A program made the position numbers and the translations under genes. Below the pieces are notes generated by a model. The model was not told the origin of the DNA. It was given only the letters and a program-made list of their open reading frames with translations, and did not search any database. Shown piece after piece: positions 1-7,312 of a DNA stretch of 14,502 nucleotides (its first letter is position 1; every line of letters begins with the position of its first letter). This DNA comes from Betaproteobacteria bacterium (GTDB lineage: Bacteria; Pseudomonadota; Gammaproteobacteria; Burkholderiales; SG8-41): positions 1-14,502 of the forward strand of contig JAQGNC010000104.1 of assembly GCA_028292065.1 (NCBI GenBank), written 5' to 3'.

Positions 1-2536
1 GATAAGCCTCCGTGAGCGTCGGGTCCGCTGCGATCTGCGCCGCGGTGCCCTGCGCGACGATACGCCCGCTCTCGAGGACGCACGCCCGGTCCGCCAGGGC
101 GAGGGCGAGGCCGGCCATCTGGTCGACGACGAGCAGCGTCATCGATTCGCTGCGCAGCCGGTCGAGCGCGGCGAAAAGGTCTTCGATCACTTTCGGCGCG
201 AGGCCGAGCGAAGGCTCGTCGAGCAGCAGGATTTTCGGTCTCGCCATCAGTCCGCGGGCGATCGCGAGCATCTGCTGCTCGCCGCCCGACAGCAGCCCGG
301 CGCGCTGCTGCAATCGCGCGCGCAGCGGCGGGAAACGATCGAGGACCGCCTGCACGCGGGCGTCGACACTCTCCGGCTGAAGAAAAGCGCCGAGCCTGAT
401 GTTGTCGAGCACAGAGAGCTCCGGAAAGACCTGGCGGCCTTCGGGCACGAGGACGAGCCCGCGCTGCACGATGCGCTCGGCGGGCAGGTTCGAAATCTCC
501 GCCCCGTCGATATGGATGCCGCCGCTCACCGGGCGATGCAGGCCGGCGAGCGCGCGCATGAATGTCGATTTGCCCGCGCCATTGGCGCCGAGCAGCGCGA
601 GCGTCTCGCCTTGCCGCAGCGTGAGGCTGACGTCGTGCAGTACCGGTTCGGCGCCATATCCCGCGGTGAGATGGCCGACGCCAAGTGTTTCGGTCGCCAT
701 CGCCGCCGCCGCACGCCCGTCGCGCGCGGGAGGCGCCAGCGATTCACCGAGATACGCCTGCCTCACCGCGTCGTTCTGCTGGATCTCGCGAGGTTCGCCC
801 GCCGCGAGGAAGCGCCCGGCGTCGAGCACGATCACGTGGTCCGAGATGCCCATGACGAGGGTCATGTCGTGCTCGACGAGCAGCACGCCGATGCCCGCGG
901 ACGCGATCTCGCGGAGCAGCGCGCCGACGCGCGCCTTGTCCTCGCGCGAGAGCCCCGCTGCGGGCTCGTCGAGCAGGAGCACGTCGGGGTCGGTCGCGAG
1001 CGCGCGAGCGATCTCGACCAAGCGCCGGTCGACGTGCGACAGATCCGCGGTAGGCACGCCCGCGTCGCCGCGGTAGCCGCAGAACGCGAGCAAGGCGCGG
1101 CTGCGATCGCTCACCTGCGCCGAGCGTACGCGAGCGGCGCCGAGCAGCGCGCCCAGGTCCCCCCGAGTGGCCGCGAGCGCGACGTTCTCCTCGGCGCTCA
1201 AACTGCCGAAAAGCTGCGAAGTCTGGTAGGTGCGCGCAACCCCGCAGCGTGCGATGGCGTGCGCCGGACGCCCATCGAGCGGCACGTCGCCGAGCGCGAC
1301 CGCGCCCGCGGTCGGTCGGTAGAACCCGCTCAGCATATTGAGCGCGGTGCTTTTGCCGGCGCCGTTCGGGCCGATGAGGCTGGTGACCGCGGCGGGCGCG
1401 GCTTCGAGCGTCAACCCTTCGACCGCGCGCACGCCGCCGAACACCATCGTGAGCGCGCTCGCACGCAGTCGTGCGCGAGGTCTGTCTTTCAGCGGCGTGC
1501 GTATCGCTGCGTGCGCGGGAGGCGGCACGCGCGCGTCGCGGCGCTGCAGCCGCCGATAGATGCCGCTCGCCAGTCCGGCCACGCCTCGAGGCGCGACCCA
1601 CAGCACCACGAGCAGGAGCGCGCCGAAGAAAAGCAGGCGGTATTCCTCGAGGCTCGCCAGCGCTTCGGGAAGCAGCCCGACGATTCCCGCGCCGATCAAC
1701 GGCCCCGCGACCGAGCCCGCGCCGCCGATCATGACGACGAGCACGAAGAGGATCGACTGTATGAAGCCGAAGCTGCCCGGCGTGATCATTCCCGAGAGCG
1801 GCGCGAAAAGCCCGCCCGCCACGCCCGCGAGGAAAGCCGAGATCGCGAACGCGACCGTCTTCGTCGCAAGAGGATCGAGCCCGATCGACTCCGCAGCGGT
1901 TTCGCTGTCGCGAACTGCGCGCATCGCCGCACCCCACGTGCCTCGCGACAGGCGCGTGAACGCGAGCGTCGCCGCGATTGCCGTGAGCACGGCGAGTATG
2001 GCGATCGCGCGTTCGCCGCTCGCGTAACCGCCGAGCGACGGCCCGGTAATTCCCATGATGCCGTTCTGGCCGCCGGTGAGATCGCGAAGCTCGGCCGCGC
2101 TGTGCTCGACGATGAAGCCGAAAGCGATCGTGATCATCGCGAGATACGGCCCTTTGACTCGCAGCGCCGGCAGCGCGAGCAGCGCGCCCATCGCGCCGGC
2201 GATTCCCGCGCCCGCGAGCCACGCCGGCCAGAAAGGCCAGCCCGCTTTGGTCGTGAGCACGCCGACCGCATACGCGCCGATCGCGAAGAACCCGACGTGG
2301 CCGAACGAGACCTGTCCGGAGAGGCCGAGCAACACGTTGAGCCCGACGCCGACGATCGCCAGCAGCGCGACGTTCGCGAGCACGAAAACGTAATAGCCGT
2401 TGACCCCGAGCGCAGCGGCGATGGCGAGCGCTGCGAAGAGCGCCCACGCCAGCGCACGCAACGCGGTGTAGCGCGCGGCGGTGCCGGTATCGAGAGAGGC
2501 GACGGCTGCGCTCGCGACCGCGTGCGCGCCGCTCAT
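1..2536 (-). CDS. Fused LivM-LivG-LivF: branched-chain amino acid-type ABC importer permease plus two ATPase domains (3' end outside window)
   Basis: One reading frame stays open from ATG 2536 to the left edge; I checked all 845 codons and found no stop. Residues 1-340 are a LivM permease with the family motif LSGQVSFGHVGFFAIGAYA. After an Arg/Pro-rich linker (about 341-362) comes a LivG ATPase: Walker A GPNGAGKST 389-397, Q-loop ARTYQTSQLF, signature LSHVD 499-503, Walker B DE 523-524 and H-loop His556. From about 612 comes a LivF ATPase: Walker A GANGAGKST 650-658, signature LSGGE 749-753, Walker B DE 773-774 and Gln806 at the H position. The last visible residues, DPTLTEAY, match the usual LivF end, so only a few codons are missing. 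The ATG overlaps the livH stop by four bases, implying translational coupling. The importer would sit in the inner membrane. The substrate is unknown: Liv-type systems carry amino acids, amides, urea or aromatic acids. LivM-LivG fusions are known; the three-domain form is less usual. Confidence 0.93.
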   Translation of the reverse strand, partial: MSGAHAVASAAVASLDTGTAARYTALRALAWALFAALAIAAALGVNGYYVFVLANVALLAIVGVGLNVLLGLSGQVSFGHVGFFAIGAYAVGVLTTKAGWPFWPAWLAGAGIAGAMGALLALPALRVKGPYLAMITIAFGFIVEHSAAELRDLTGGQNGIMGITGPSLGGYASGERAIAILAVLTAIAATLAFTRLSRGTWGAAMRAVRDSETAAESIGLDPLATKTVAFAISAFLAGVAGGLFAPLSGMITPGSFGFIQSILFVLVVMIGGAGSVAGPLIGAGIVGLLPEALASLEEYRLLFFGALLLVVLWVAPRGVAGLASGIYRRLQRRDARVPPPAHAAIRTPLKDRPRARLRASALTMVFGGVRAVEGLTLEAAPAAVTSLIGPNGAGKSTALNMLSGFYRPTAGAVALGDVPLDGRPAHAIARCGVARTYQTSQLFGSLSAEENVALAATRGDLGALLGAARVRSAQVSDRSRALLAFCGYRGDAGVPTADLSHVDRRLVEIARALATDPDVLLLDEPAAGLSREDKARVGALLREIASAGIGVLLVEHDMTLVMGISDHVIVLDAGRFLAAGEPREIQQNDAVRQAYLGESLAPPARDGRAAAAMATETLGVGHLTAGYGAEPVLHDVSLTLRQGETLALLGANGAGKSTFMRALAGLHRPVSGGIHIDGAEISNLPAERIVQRGLVLVPEGRQVFPELSVLDNIRLGAFLQPESVDARVQAVLDRFPPLRARLQQRAGLLSGGEQQMLAIARGLMARPKILLLDEPSLGLAPKVIEDLFAALDRLRSESMTLLVVDQMAGLALALADRACVLESGRIVAQGTAAQIAADPTLTEAY

Positions 2537-3411
2537 ACCTTGTTCACCGCCGTGCGGCCGACCAGGCCGTTGGGGCGCCACGCGAGGACCGCGATCACGA
2601 TCGCGAACGTGACGATCTGGGTGTAGGTCGAGCCCATGGTCGCGGTGATGAACGATTCCATGATTCCGAACAGCAGCCCCGCGATCATCACGCCCCACGC
2701 GCTTCCGATGCCGCCGAGGATCGCGACCGCGAACGCTTTCAGGCCGAACAGCGTTCCCATCTCCGAATGCACGTTGAACAGCGGCGCGATCAGCACACCC
2801 GCCACACCGGCGAAAACGGTCGAGAGCGCGTATGCGCCGGCGATGCAGCGCGTGATGGGTATGCCCATGAGGCGCGAAGCGTCGCGGTTCTGCACGACCG
2901 CGAGCATCGCGATGCCCCAGCGCGTGCGCCTGGACACGCTATGCAGGATCGCGGCGAGCGCGAGCCCGACCACCGGGATCAAGAGCTGCAGCGGATAGAC
3001 GCCGAGCCCCACGCCGCCGAGCTCGATCGGCGTCACCGCGAGCGGGGAAGGGAGGCTGCGCGGCTCCTTGCCGAAGCTGAACATCACCGCGTTGTCGAGC
3101 ACGATCCCGAGCGCGACCGTCGCCATCAGCCACGCATCCGAACCGCGGCTCGCGAAAGGACGCACCGCGACGAATTCGACGACGAGGCCGTAGAGCGCGC
3201 ACAGCACGAGCGCTAACAGTATGGCGAGCGGCAGCGGCCAGCCGAGCGTCGTCGCGAAAGCGAAAGTCAGCACCGCGCCGAGCATCATCGAGCTGCCCTG
3301 CGCGAAATTGACCGTCCCCGACACCGCGTAAGTCACGTGAAAACCGAGCGCCATCAGGCCGTACATGCTGCCGAGGCCGAGGCCGGTGATGAGGGCGGAG
3401 GTGAGGAGCAC
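2533..3411 (-). CDS. livH: LivH-type permease of branched-chain amino acid ABC importer
   Basis: The 292-residue hydrophobic protein has the LivH pattern near its N-terminus (GLGSMYGLMALGFHVTYAV, then GTVNFAQGS) and an ILGGIGSAWGVMIAGLLFG segment toward the C-terminus, both typical of this inner-membrane permease, which pairs with LivM. The length is the usual one for the family (about 290). I read the start as GTG at 3411: an in-frame TGA lies two codons upstream and the next candidate, ATG in GSMYG, would remove the first helix. No clear Shine-Dalgarno is visible. It follows the substrate-binding gene with a 111-base gap holding a large hairpin, and its stop overlaps the start of the LivM-G-F fusion (ATGA). 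It is the second gene of a minus-strand operon. Confidence 0.93.
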   Translation of the reverse strand: MLLTSALITGLGLGSMYGLMALGFHVTYAVSGTVNFAQGSSMMLGAVLTFAFATTLGWPLPLAILLALVLCALYGLVVEFVAVRPFASRGSDAWLMATVALGIVLDNAVMFSFGKEPRSLPSPLAVTPIELGGVGLGVYPLQLLIPVVGLALAAILHSVSRRTRWGIAMLAVVQNRDASRLMGIPITRCIAGAYALSTVFAGVAGVLIAPLFNVHSEMGTLFGLKAFAVAILGGIGSAWGVMIAGLLFGIMESFITATMGSTYTQIVTFAIVIAVLAWRPNGLVGRTAVNKV

Positions 3412-3447
3412 GAGTCAACGGCTTTTGCGTGCGCCACGCGATCGCCG

Positions 3448-3501
3448 CGTCGCTGCGCTCCTCGCGATGACCGATGGGTCATTGCGAGGAGCGACGCGAC
3501 G
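3448..3501. repeat. REP-like imperfect palindrome (GTCATTGCGAGGAGCGA type) inside the liv operon
   Basis: The arm at 3448-3472 is nearly the reverse complement of 3476-3501, with only a few mismatches over about 25 bases and a tiny loop. The right arm contains GTCATTGCGAGGAGCGACG, a sequence type I recognise as a dispersed extragenic palindrome in many proteobacterial genomes. It lies between the stop of the substrate-binding gene (3523) and the livH start (3411). As RNA it would form a strong stem downstream of the binding-protein message. There is no T-run after it, so it is not an obvious intrinsic terminator. Confidence 0.8.
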
Positions 3502-3522
3502 AAGCGATGCCGAGGCGCCCGT

Positions 3523-4695
3523 TCAGTTCGCGCCGACCGGCACGATCCTGTTGTCGATGAACTGCGCCCACACGTAATCGTTCTCGCCGAGCGCGTCGTG
3601 GACAGTGGGGGAGAACGGTTTGACGTAGGTCTTGATGAGGCCCACGTAGCGGTCGATCTTGTAGAAACCCTGGCGGATGGCATCGCCGTCGGTCGAGCCG
3701 GCGTTGGCGATGGCGAGCGCCGCGAGGTGCATCGCGTCGTAGGCGTTCGCGACGCCGACGGCGGGCGTGATGTCGGCAGGACCCTTGACGTCCGGGTATT
3801 TCGTCATCAGTGCCTTGATCACTTTGTCGCCGACCGGCGATTGCTTGCCGAAGAAGCTGTAGGTCTGGACGAAGTGCACTTCCTTCGCGCTGGGGCCGGC
3901 GAGCTCGGTGAAGCGTCCGCCCGCGGGGCCCCAGTGCGAGACCACCGGGACTTTCCAGCCCATGCGGTCGAGCGACTTCACGACCTGCGCCGAAGGACCG
4001 ACGTTGCCGACGAGGAAGAGGGTGTCTGCGCCCGCGGCTTTCAAGCGCGTGAGCTGCGGCACGACGTCGACGTCGTTCGCTTCGAAGCGCTCGATGCCTG
4101 CCGCTTTCATGTTCTTCGCGGCAAGCGCGGCGATGAGGCCCTGCTCGTTCGACTCTCCCCACGAATTGTTCACGCGGATGATGCCGGCTTTCGCGGTCTT
4201 GAAAGTCTTCTGCCCGTACTGGAGCATCGCGCGATCGACCACTTCGTCCACTGCGGAGACGCGGAACGCGAAATTCGGGTTCGCGCCGTTGTGGGTGATC
4301 GGCGTGCCCGCCGCCCACGGTCCCATGAAAGGCACCTTGTTCTGGTTGGCGATCGGCACGATCGCCATCGAGACCGGGGTGTCGAGGCCGCCGAAGAGCA
4401 CCGCCACCTTGTCCTTGAAGATGAGCTCGCGCGCGGCGGTCGTGCCTTTCGCGGGATTGGCTTCGTCGTCGCGCTTGACCAGCTCGAGCTTGCGCCCGCC
4501 GAGCAATCCGCCTTTCGCGTTGATCTCGTCGATCGCGATCGTGAGCCCGCGAGTGATGGCTTCACCCGCGAGCGCGGACTGGCCGGACAGCGCGGTGACG
4601 AGACCGATCTTGATCGGCTCTGCGGCGAGGCAAGCGTGCGTGAGCCCGGCGCCGATGAGCGCGATCGCGGCGGAGATGAAGGAGCGGCGGATCAT
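3523..4695 (-). CDS. Periplasmic substrate-binding protein of Liv-type ABC importer (Peripla_BP_6 family)
   Basis: A 390-residue type I periplasmic-binding protein that should deliver the ligand to the LivH/LivM permease encoded downstream. The N-terminus MIRRSFISAAIALIGAGL, followed by cleavage near CLA-AEPIKIG, is a Sec signal peptide; the Cys has no proper lipobox around it. The mature part has the family opening (IKIGLVTALSGQSALAGE) and the phrase AIDEINAKGGLLGGRKLEL. I chose ATG 4695 because GGAGA lies seven bases upstream and the signal peptide begins there. The frame stays open to 4938, but that extension has no recognisable protein character. It is the first gene of the operon, and the divergent region 4696-4895 should hold its promoter. 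Ligand specificity cannot be read from the sequence. Confidence 0.93.
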   Translation of the reverse strand: MIRRSFISAAIALIGAGLTHACLAAEPIKIGLVTALSGQSALAGEAITRGLTIAIDEINAKGGLLGGRKLELVKRDDEANPAKGTTAARELIFKDKVAVLFGGLDTPVSMAIVPIANQNKVPFMGPWAAGTPITHNGANPNFAFRVSAVDEVVDRAMLQYGQKTFKTAKAGIIRVNNSWGESNEQGLIAALAAKNMKAAGIERFEANDVDVVPQLTRLKAAGADTLFLVGNVGPSAQVVKSLDRMGWKVPVVSHWGPAGGRFTELAGPSAKEVHFVQTYSFFGKQSPVGDKVIKALMTKYPDVKGPADITPAVGVANAYDAMHLAALAIANAGSTDGDAIRQGFYKIDRYVGLIKTYVKPFSPTVHDALGENDYVWAQFIDNRIVPVGAN

Positions 4696-4895
4696 AGGGA
4701 AGTCTCCACGTGTGAGGATGAGAATGCTGGCCGGGCGCAGCCCTAAGCACGCGCTGTACCACGCCATATTTCCCACTGTGCCCAACCATCGCATGAGAGG
4801 CTGAATACGTTCCGGCCGGGTTGTTGCACACACTCGCCGGGCACGATCGAATACAACTTCCAGCACGTCTTTGGTGCAATTCGGAGGCAAACCCG
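4696..4895. promoter_or_regulatory. Divergent intergenic region between the liv operon and the NTF2-like gene
   Basis: No gene is visible in these 200 bases, which separate two divergent transcription units. On the plus strand TTGCAC (4824-4829) and TCGAAT (4847-4852), 17 bases apart, make a moderate sigma-70-like pair that would start transcription about 25 bases before the GGAGG at 4883-4887 and the GTG start at 4896. On the minus strand GGAGA just upstream of the binding-protein ATG is a ribosome-binding site, but I see no convincing -35/-10 pair. Promoter calls here are by eye only. Confidence 0.35.
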
Positions 4896-5319
4896 GTGTC
4901 CCACGCCCCAGTATCGAGCACCGCCGACGCCGCGGCAATCGTCGACGAATACTTGCGAGTGCTCATGATTCCCGATCCGGATGCCGCGCGCAGATTCGTG
5001 GGACCGGAGCTTCGCATCCGTTTCACCGGCGGACGTCCGATTGAGCGATCCGTCCGAATGCGCGGCGTTCAACCGCTCGCGCTATGCGTGGGTGAAGAAG
5101 CGTTTCGAAAGCACCGAGGTCGTCGCAGGCGGAAGTGCGGCGCACGCGATCGTCTACAACTGCGGCACCTTGTATGGCGCATGGCTCGACGGAACGCCTT
5201 TCGAAGGCAATCGTTATGTCGACCGCTACGTCGTGCGCGATCGCCTCATCGTGCAGATGGACGTGTGGAACGACAGCGCCGAATGGCTGCTTGCGCGCGC
5301 GGGTCTCGCGCAGCTATGA
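4896..5319 (+). pseudogene. NTF2/SnoaL-like small protein, interrupted by a +1 frameshift near 5040
   Basis: GTG 4896 is preceded by GGAGG eight bases upstream and opens a frame reading AAIVDEYLRVLMIPDPDAARRF and ending in sense at FTGGRP (5037-5039). The continuation is in another frame from 5041: LSDPSECAAFNRSRYAWVKK, then YNCGTLYGAWLDGTPFEGNR, a run ending DVWNDSAEWLL and a stop at 5317-5319. Joining the two by skipping A5040 gives about 140 residues, the normal size and layout of an NTF2-like (SnoaL/DUF4440-type) cone-fold protein: N-terminal helix, central strand pair, C-terminal QMDVWNDSAEW strand. As read, the original frame runs on into unrelated sequence. It may be a true pseudogene or a single-base sequence error. 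It lies 40 bases before a GntR regulator on the same strand. No catalytic role can be assigned. Confidence 0.7.
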
Positions 5320-5359
5320 GCGGTGCCGGCGTCGTAACCGCTTACGAAATCGATAACCC

Positions 5360-6052
5360 ATGAACGCCCCGCACAGCACAGGCTCGGAAAGCCGCATCCA
5401 CGCCGCGATCTTCGACAGCGTGATGAGCCACCGGCTGCTGCCCGGAACGCGGCTACCGGAAGCGGCATTGTCGGATCTGTTCGGTGTCAGCCGCACGATC
5501 GTGAGACAGGTGCTGCGGCGCCTCGCGCACGAGCACATCGTGCAGCTGCGCCCCAACCGCGGCGCGATCGTCGCGCAACCGACCCCGGAGGAAACCCGCG
5601 CGGTATTCGAAGCGCGGCGCGCGCTCGAAGCGGCGGTCCTCCCGCTCGTCGTGCGCAATGCCACCACAGCCGATCTCGCATCGCTGCGACAGCATCTCGC
5701 TGTCGAGCACGAAGCGCTGGGCCGCGCGGACCAGCCGGCATGGGCGCGGCTCGCCAGCGCTTTCCACCTGCGGCTCGCCGATCTCGCCGGCAACGCGATC
5801 CTGCGCGATTACCTGTCGGAGCTGATGTCGCGCTGCTCGCTGATCGTCGCGCTTTACGAGCGCCCGGGGAATTCGTCGTGCGAGCATGACGAGCACGCAC
5901 GCATCGTCGAGCTCATCGAGCAGGGCGACGCTGCAGAAGCGGCGCAGGTCATGAGCCGCCACCTCGAAGCGCTCGAGCGGCGGATCTGCCTCGAACCTGC
6001 GGCGCCGAGTAAGACCCTCGCAGGCATGCTCGGCTTTCAAACCGGGGTCTGA
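5360..6052 (+). CDS. GntR-family transcriptional regulator, FadR/FCD subfamily
   Basis: A 230-residue repressor-type protein. Residues 10-75 form the GntR winged helix (LPEAALSDLFGVSRTIVRQVL, then RLAHEHIVQLRPNRGAIVA). Residues 80-210 form the all-helical FCD ligand domain, with His136, His179 and His201 placed as in metal-binding FCD proteins. Such regulators usually sense carboxylate metabolites and control neighbouring uptake or catabolic genes; here the candidates are the Bug receptor at 6214 and the NTF2-like gene upstream. ATG 5360 is chosen because the helix-turn-helix follows at the normal distance, although no good Shine-Dalgarno is seen. The last residues, GFQTGV, and the TGA stop are supplied by a GGGGTCTGACCCC repeat, suggesting the original 3' end was altered when the repeat arrived. 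Confidence 0.9.
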   Translation: MNAPHSTGSESRIHAAIFDSVMSHRLLPGTRLPEAALSDLFGVSRTIVRQVLRRLAHEHIVQLRPNRGAIVAQPTPEETRAVFEARRALEAAVLPLVVRNATTADLASLRQHLAVEHEALGRADQPAWARLASAFHLRLADLAGNAILRDYLSELMSRCSLIVALYERPGNSSCEHDEHARIVELIEQGDAAEAAQVMSRHLEALERRICLEPAAPSKTLAGMLGFQTGV

Positions 6053-6140
6053 CCCCGATGAAGCCGGGGTCAGACCCCACCCGCGCGAGGGGTCAGACCC
6101 CGGTTTTGGTTGCATGGGGTCTGACCCCGGTTTGAAGCAG
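6032..6140. repeat. Cluster of four GGGGTCWGACCCC palindromic repeats
   Basis: Copies of the 13-base palindrome lie at 6044-6056, 6066-6078, 6089-6101 and 6116-6128. The outer copies carry matching flanks in opposite orientation (GGCTTTCAAACC on the left, GGTTTGAAGC on the right), so the whole cluster is a nested inverted repeat that could fold into one long stem or several short ones. The first copy contains the stop codon of the GntR gene. The rest fills the gap before the Bug receptor, leaving 6141-6213 as the only space for that gene's promoter. Confidence 0.9.
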
Positions 6141-6213
6141 AGGGGCCCCGCCTGCGATATTGCGGTAGGGTTCGCCTCGGAGCACCGCAGGTTCACGCCA
6201 CGGGAGGGTAGCG

Positions 6214-7185
6214 ATGAATTTTTGCCGCAGCGTTCCAGTCCTGGTTGCAATGTGCATCACGCCTGCGGCCGCGCTCGCCGGCGAAGCCCCATACCCGTCA
6301 CACCCGATTCGCATCATCGTGCCTTTTGCGCCGGGAGGGTCGACCGACGTGGTCGCGCGGCTCGTCGGGCAGAAGCTCACCGAAGCGTGGGGCCAGCCGG
6401 TCGTCGTCGACAATCGCGCGGGCGCGGGCGGCAACATCGGCATGGGGCTCGCGGCGCACGCGAATCCCGACGGCCATACGCTCCTCGGGGTGAGCTCGAG
6501 CTATATGGTCAATCCGACACTTTATTCAAAAGCGCCATACGACCCGTTCAAGAGCTTCCTGCCGATCACCAATGCGGCTGCGGCGCCGAACGTCTTCACC
6601 GCGCACTCGTCGGTGCCGGTGAAGTCGATGCAGGAGCTGATCGCGCTGCTGAAGAAAGACGGGAAGAAGTTCAACATCGGCACTCCCGGTGTCGGCACGA
6701 CGCCGGATCTTTCCGCCGAGCTGTTCAGGATGACGGTCAAGCTCGACATCGTTCGCGTGCCTTACAGCGGCGCGGGTCCCGCAGTCGCCGCGGTCGCGGG
6801 CAACCAGGTGCCGATCGCGTGCACCGTGCTGCCGCCGGTCGTGCCGCACATCCAGGCCGGACGGCTGCGCGCGCTCGCAGTGACCGCTGCAATGCGCTCG
6901 CCGGCGCTGCCCGACGTGCCGACGATGGCCGAAGTCGGTTTCAAAGGGCAGGAGGCCGATACGCTGGCGGGTCTCCTCGTTCCCGCCGGAACGCCGAAAG
7001 CCGTGGTCGCGAAGTTGAGCGCCGAAATCCAGCGCATCCTTGCCCAGCCCGACATTCGCGAGCGCATCGCCGCGCAGGGCTACGAGGTCATCGCGAGCAC
7101 GCCCGAGCAGTTCGCGGCGCAGATCAGGCTCGAAGTCGAGAAGTGGGGGAAAGTGATACGCGCGGCGGGGATACGCGTCGATTGA
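6214..7185 (+). CDS. Bug-family periplasmic tricarboxylate-type substrate-binding protein
   Basis: A 323-residue orphan receptor of the tripartite tricarboxylate transporter (TctC/Bug) family, exported to the periplasm to bind a small organic acid or amide. Its signal peptide is about MNFCRSVPVLVAMCITPAAALA, followed by the mature start GEAPYPSHPIRIIVPFAPGG. Family hallmarks are PFAPGGSTDVVARLVG, VVVDNRAGAGGNIG, ANPDGHTLL and, late in the protein, LPDVPTMAEVGF. ATG 6214 follows GGAGGG by about seven bases. No TctA or TctB membrane gene is present, which is usual for the many Bug genes of Burkholderiales. It follows the GntR regulator on the same strand but is separated from it by the repeat cluster. 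The ligand is unknown. Confidence 0.94.
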   Translation: MNFCRSVPVLVAMCITPAAALAGEAPYPSHPIRIIVPFAPGGSTDVVARLVGQKLTEAWGQPVVVDNRAGAGGNIGMGLAAHANPDGHTLLGVSSSYMVNPTLYSKAPYDPFKSFLPITNAAAAPNVFTAHSSVPVKSMQELIALLKKDGKKFNIGTPGVGTTPDLSAELFRMTVKLDIVRVPYSGAGPAVAAVAGNQVPIACTVLPPVVPHIQAGRLRALAVTAAMRSPALPDVPTMAEVGFKGQEADTLAGLLVPAGTPKAVVAKLSAEIQRILAQPDIRERIAAQGYEVIASTPEQFAAQIRLEVEKWGKVIRAAGIRVD

Positions 7186-7217
7186 CGTGTAGCCCGGGCG
7201 TGTCCTGAGCGTTCAAC

Positions 7218-7251
7218 GGGGTCTGACCCCGGCTTTTTGGGGTCAGACCCC
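7218..7251. repeat. Pair of GGGGTCWGACCCC palindromes
   Basis: Two copies at 7218-7230 and 7239-7251 face each other across a short CGGCTTTTT-like spacer. They lie just after the Bug receptor stop (7185) and before the convergent aspartate dehydrogenase remnant. They are the same family as the cluster at 6032-6140, so the Bug gene is flanked by the repeat on both sides. The pair could fold into a long hairpin, but its use as a terminator is only a guess. Confidence 0.85.
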
Positions 7252-7292
7252 GGTTTGATCCAGGACCATCCCACCCCATCGAGCAAAACTGC

Positions 7293-7312
7293 TGCAGGCG
7301 AAGGCGCCTGCA
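7293..7312 (-). terminator. Hairpin next to the stop of the aspartate dehydrogenase remnant, candidate intrinsic terminator
   Basis: TGCAGGCG (7293-7300), a four-base loop and CGCCTGCA (7305-7312) form a perfect 8-bp GC-rich stem immediately after the TAG stop at 7313-7315. Read on the minus strand, the stem is followed by GCAGTTTTGC, a short T-run consistent with a weak rho-independent terminator. The same kind of stem also occurs as a dispersed repeat in GC-rich genomes, so a repeat origin is possible. Confidence 0.45.

Noticed and set aside
744..2447. Minus-strand open frame of 567 codons in another register of the Liv fusion
   Set aside because: The product is extremely Arg-rich and has no motif; the correct register is the one starting at 2536.
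512..2626. Long plus-strand open frame (704 codons) opposite the Liv fusion
   Set aside because: Its translation is Arg/Ala/Glu/Asp-rich low-complexity sequence without any family motif. It is the mirror of a GC-rich gene whose minus-strand reading gives clear LivM, LivG and LivF domains.
3337..4746. Plus-strand open frame of 469 codons opposite the substrate-binding protein
   Set aside because: No signal, motif or ribosome-binding site; the opposite strand encodes an obvious periplasmic-binding protein.
4696..4938. N-terminal extension of the substrate-binding protein up to 4938
   Set aside because: The extra 81 residues lack protein character, and a good ribosome-binding site and signal peptide mark the start at 4695.
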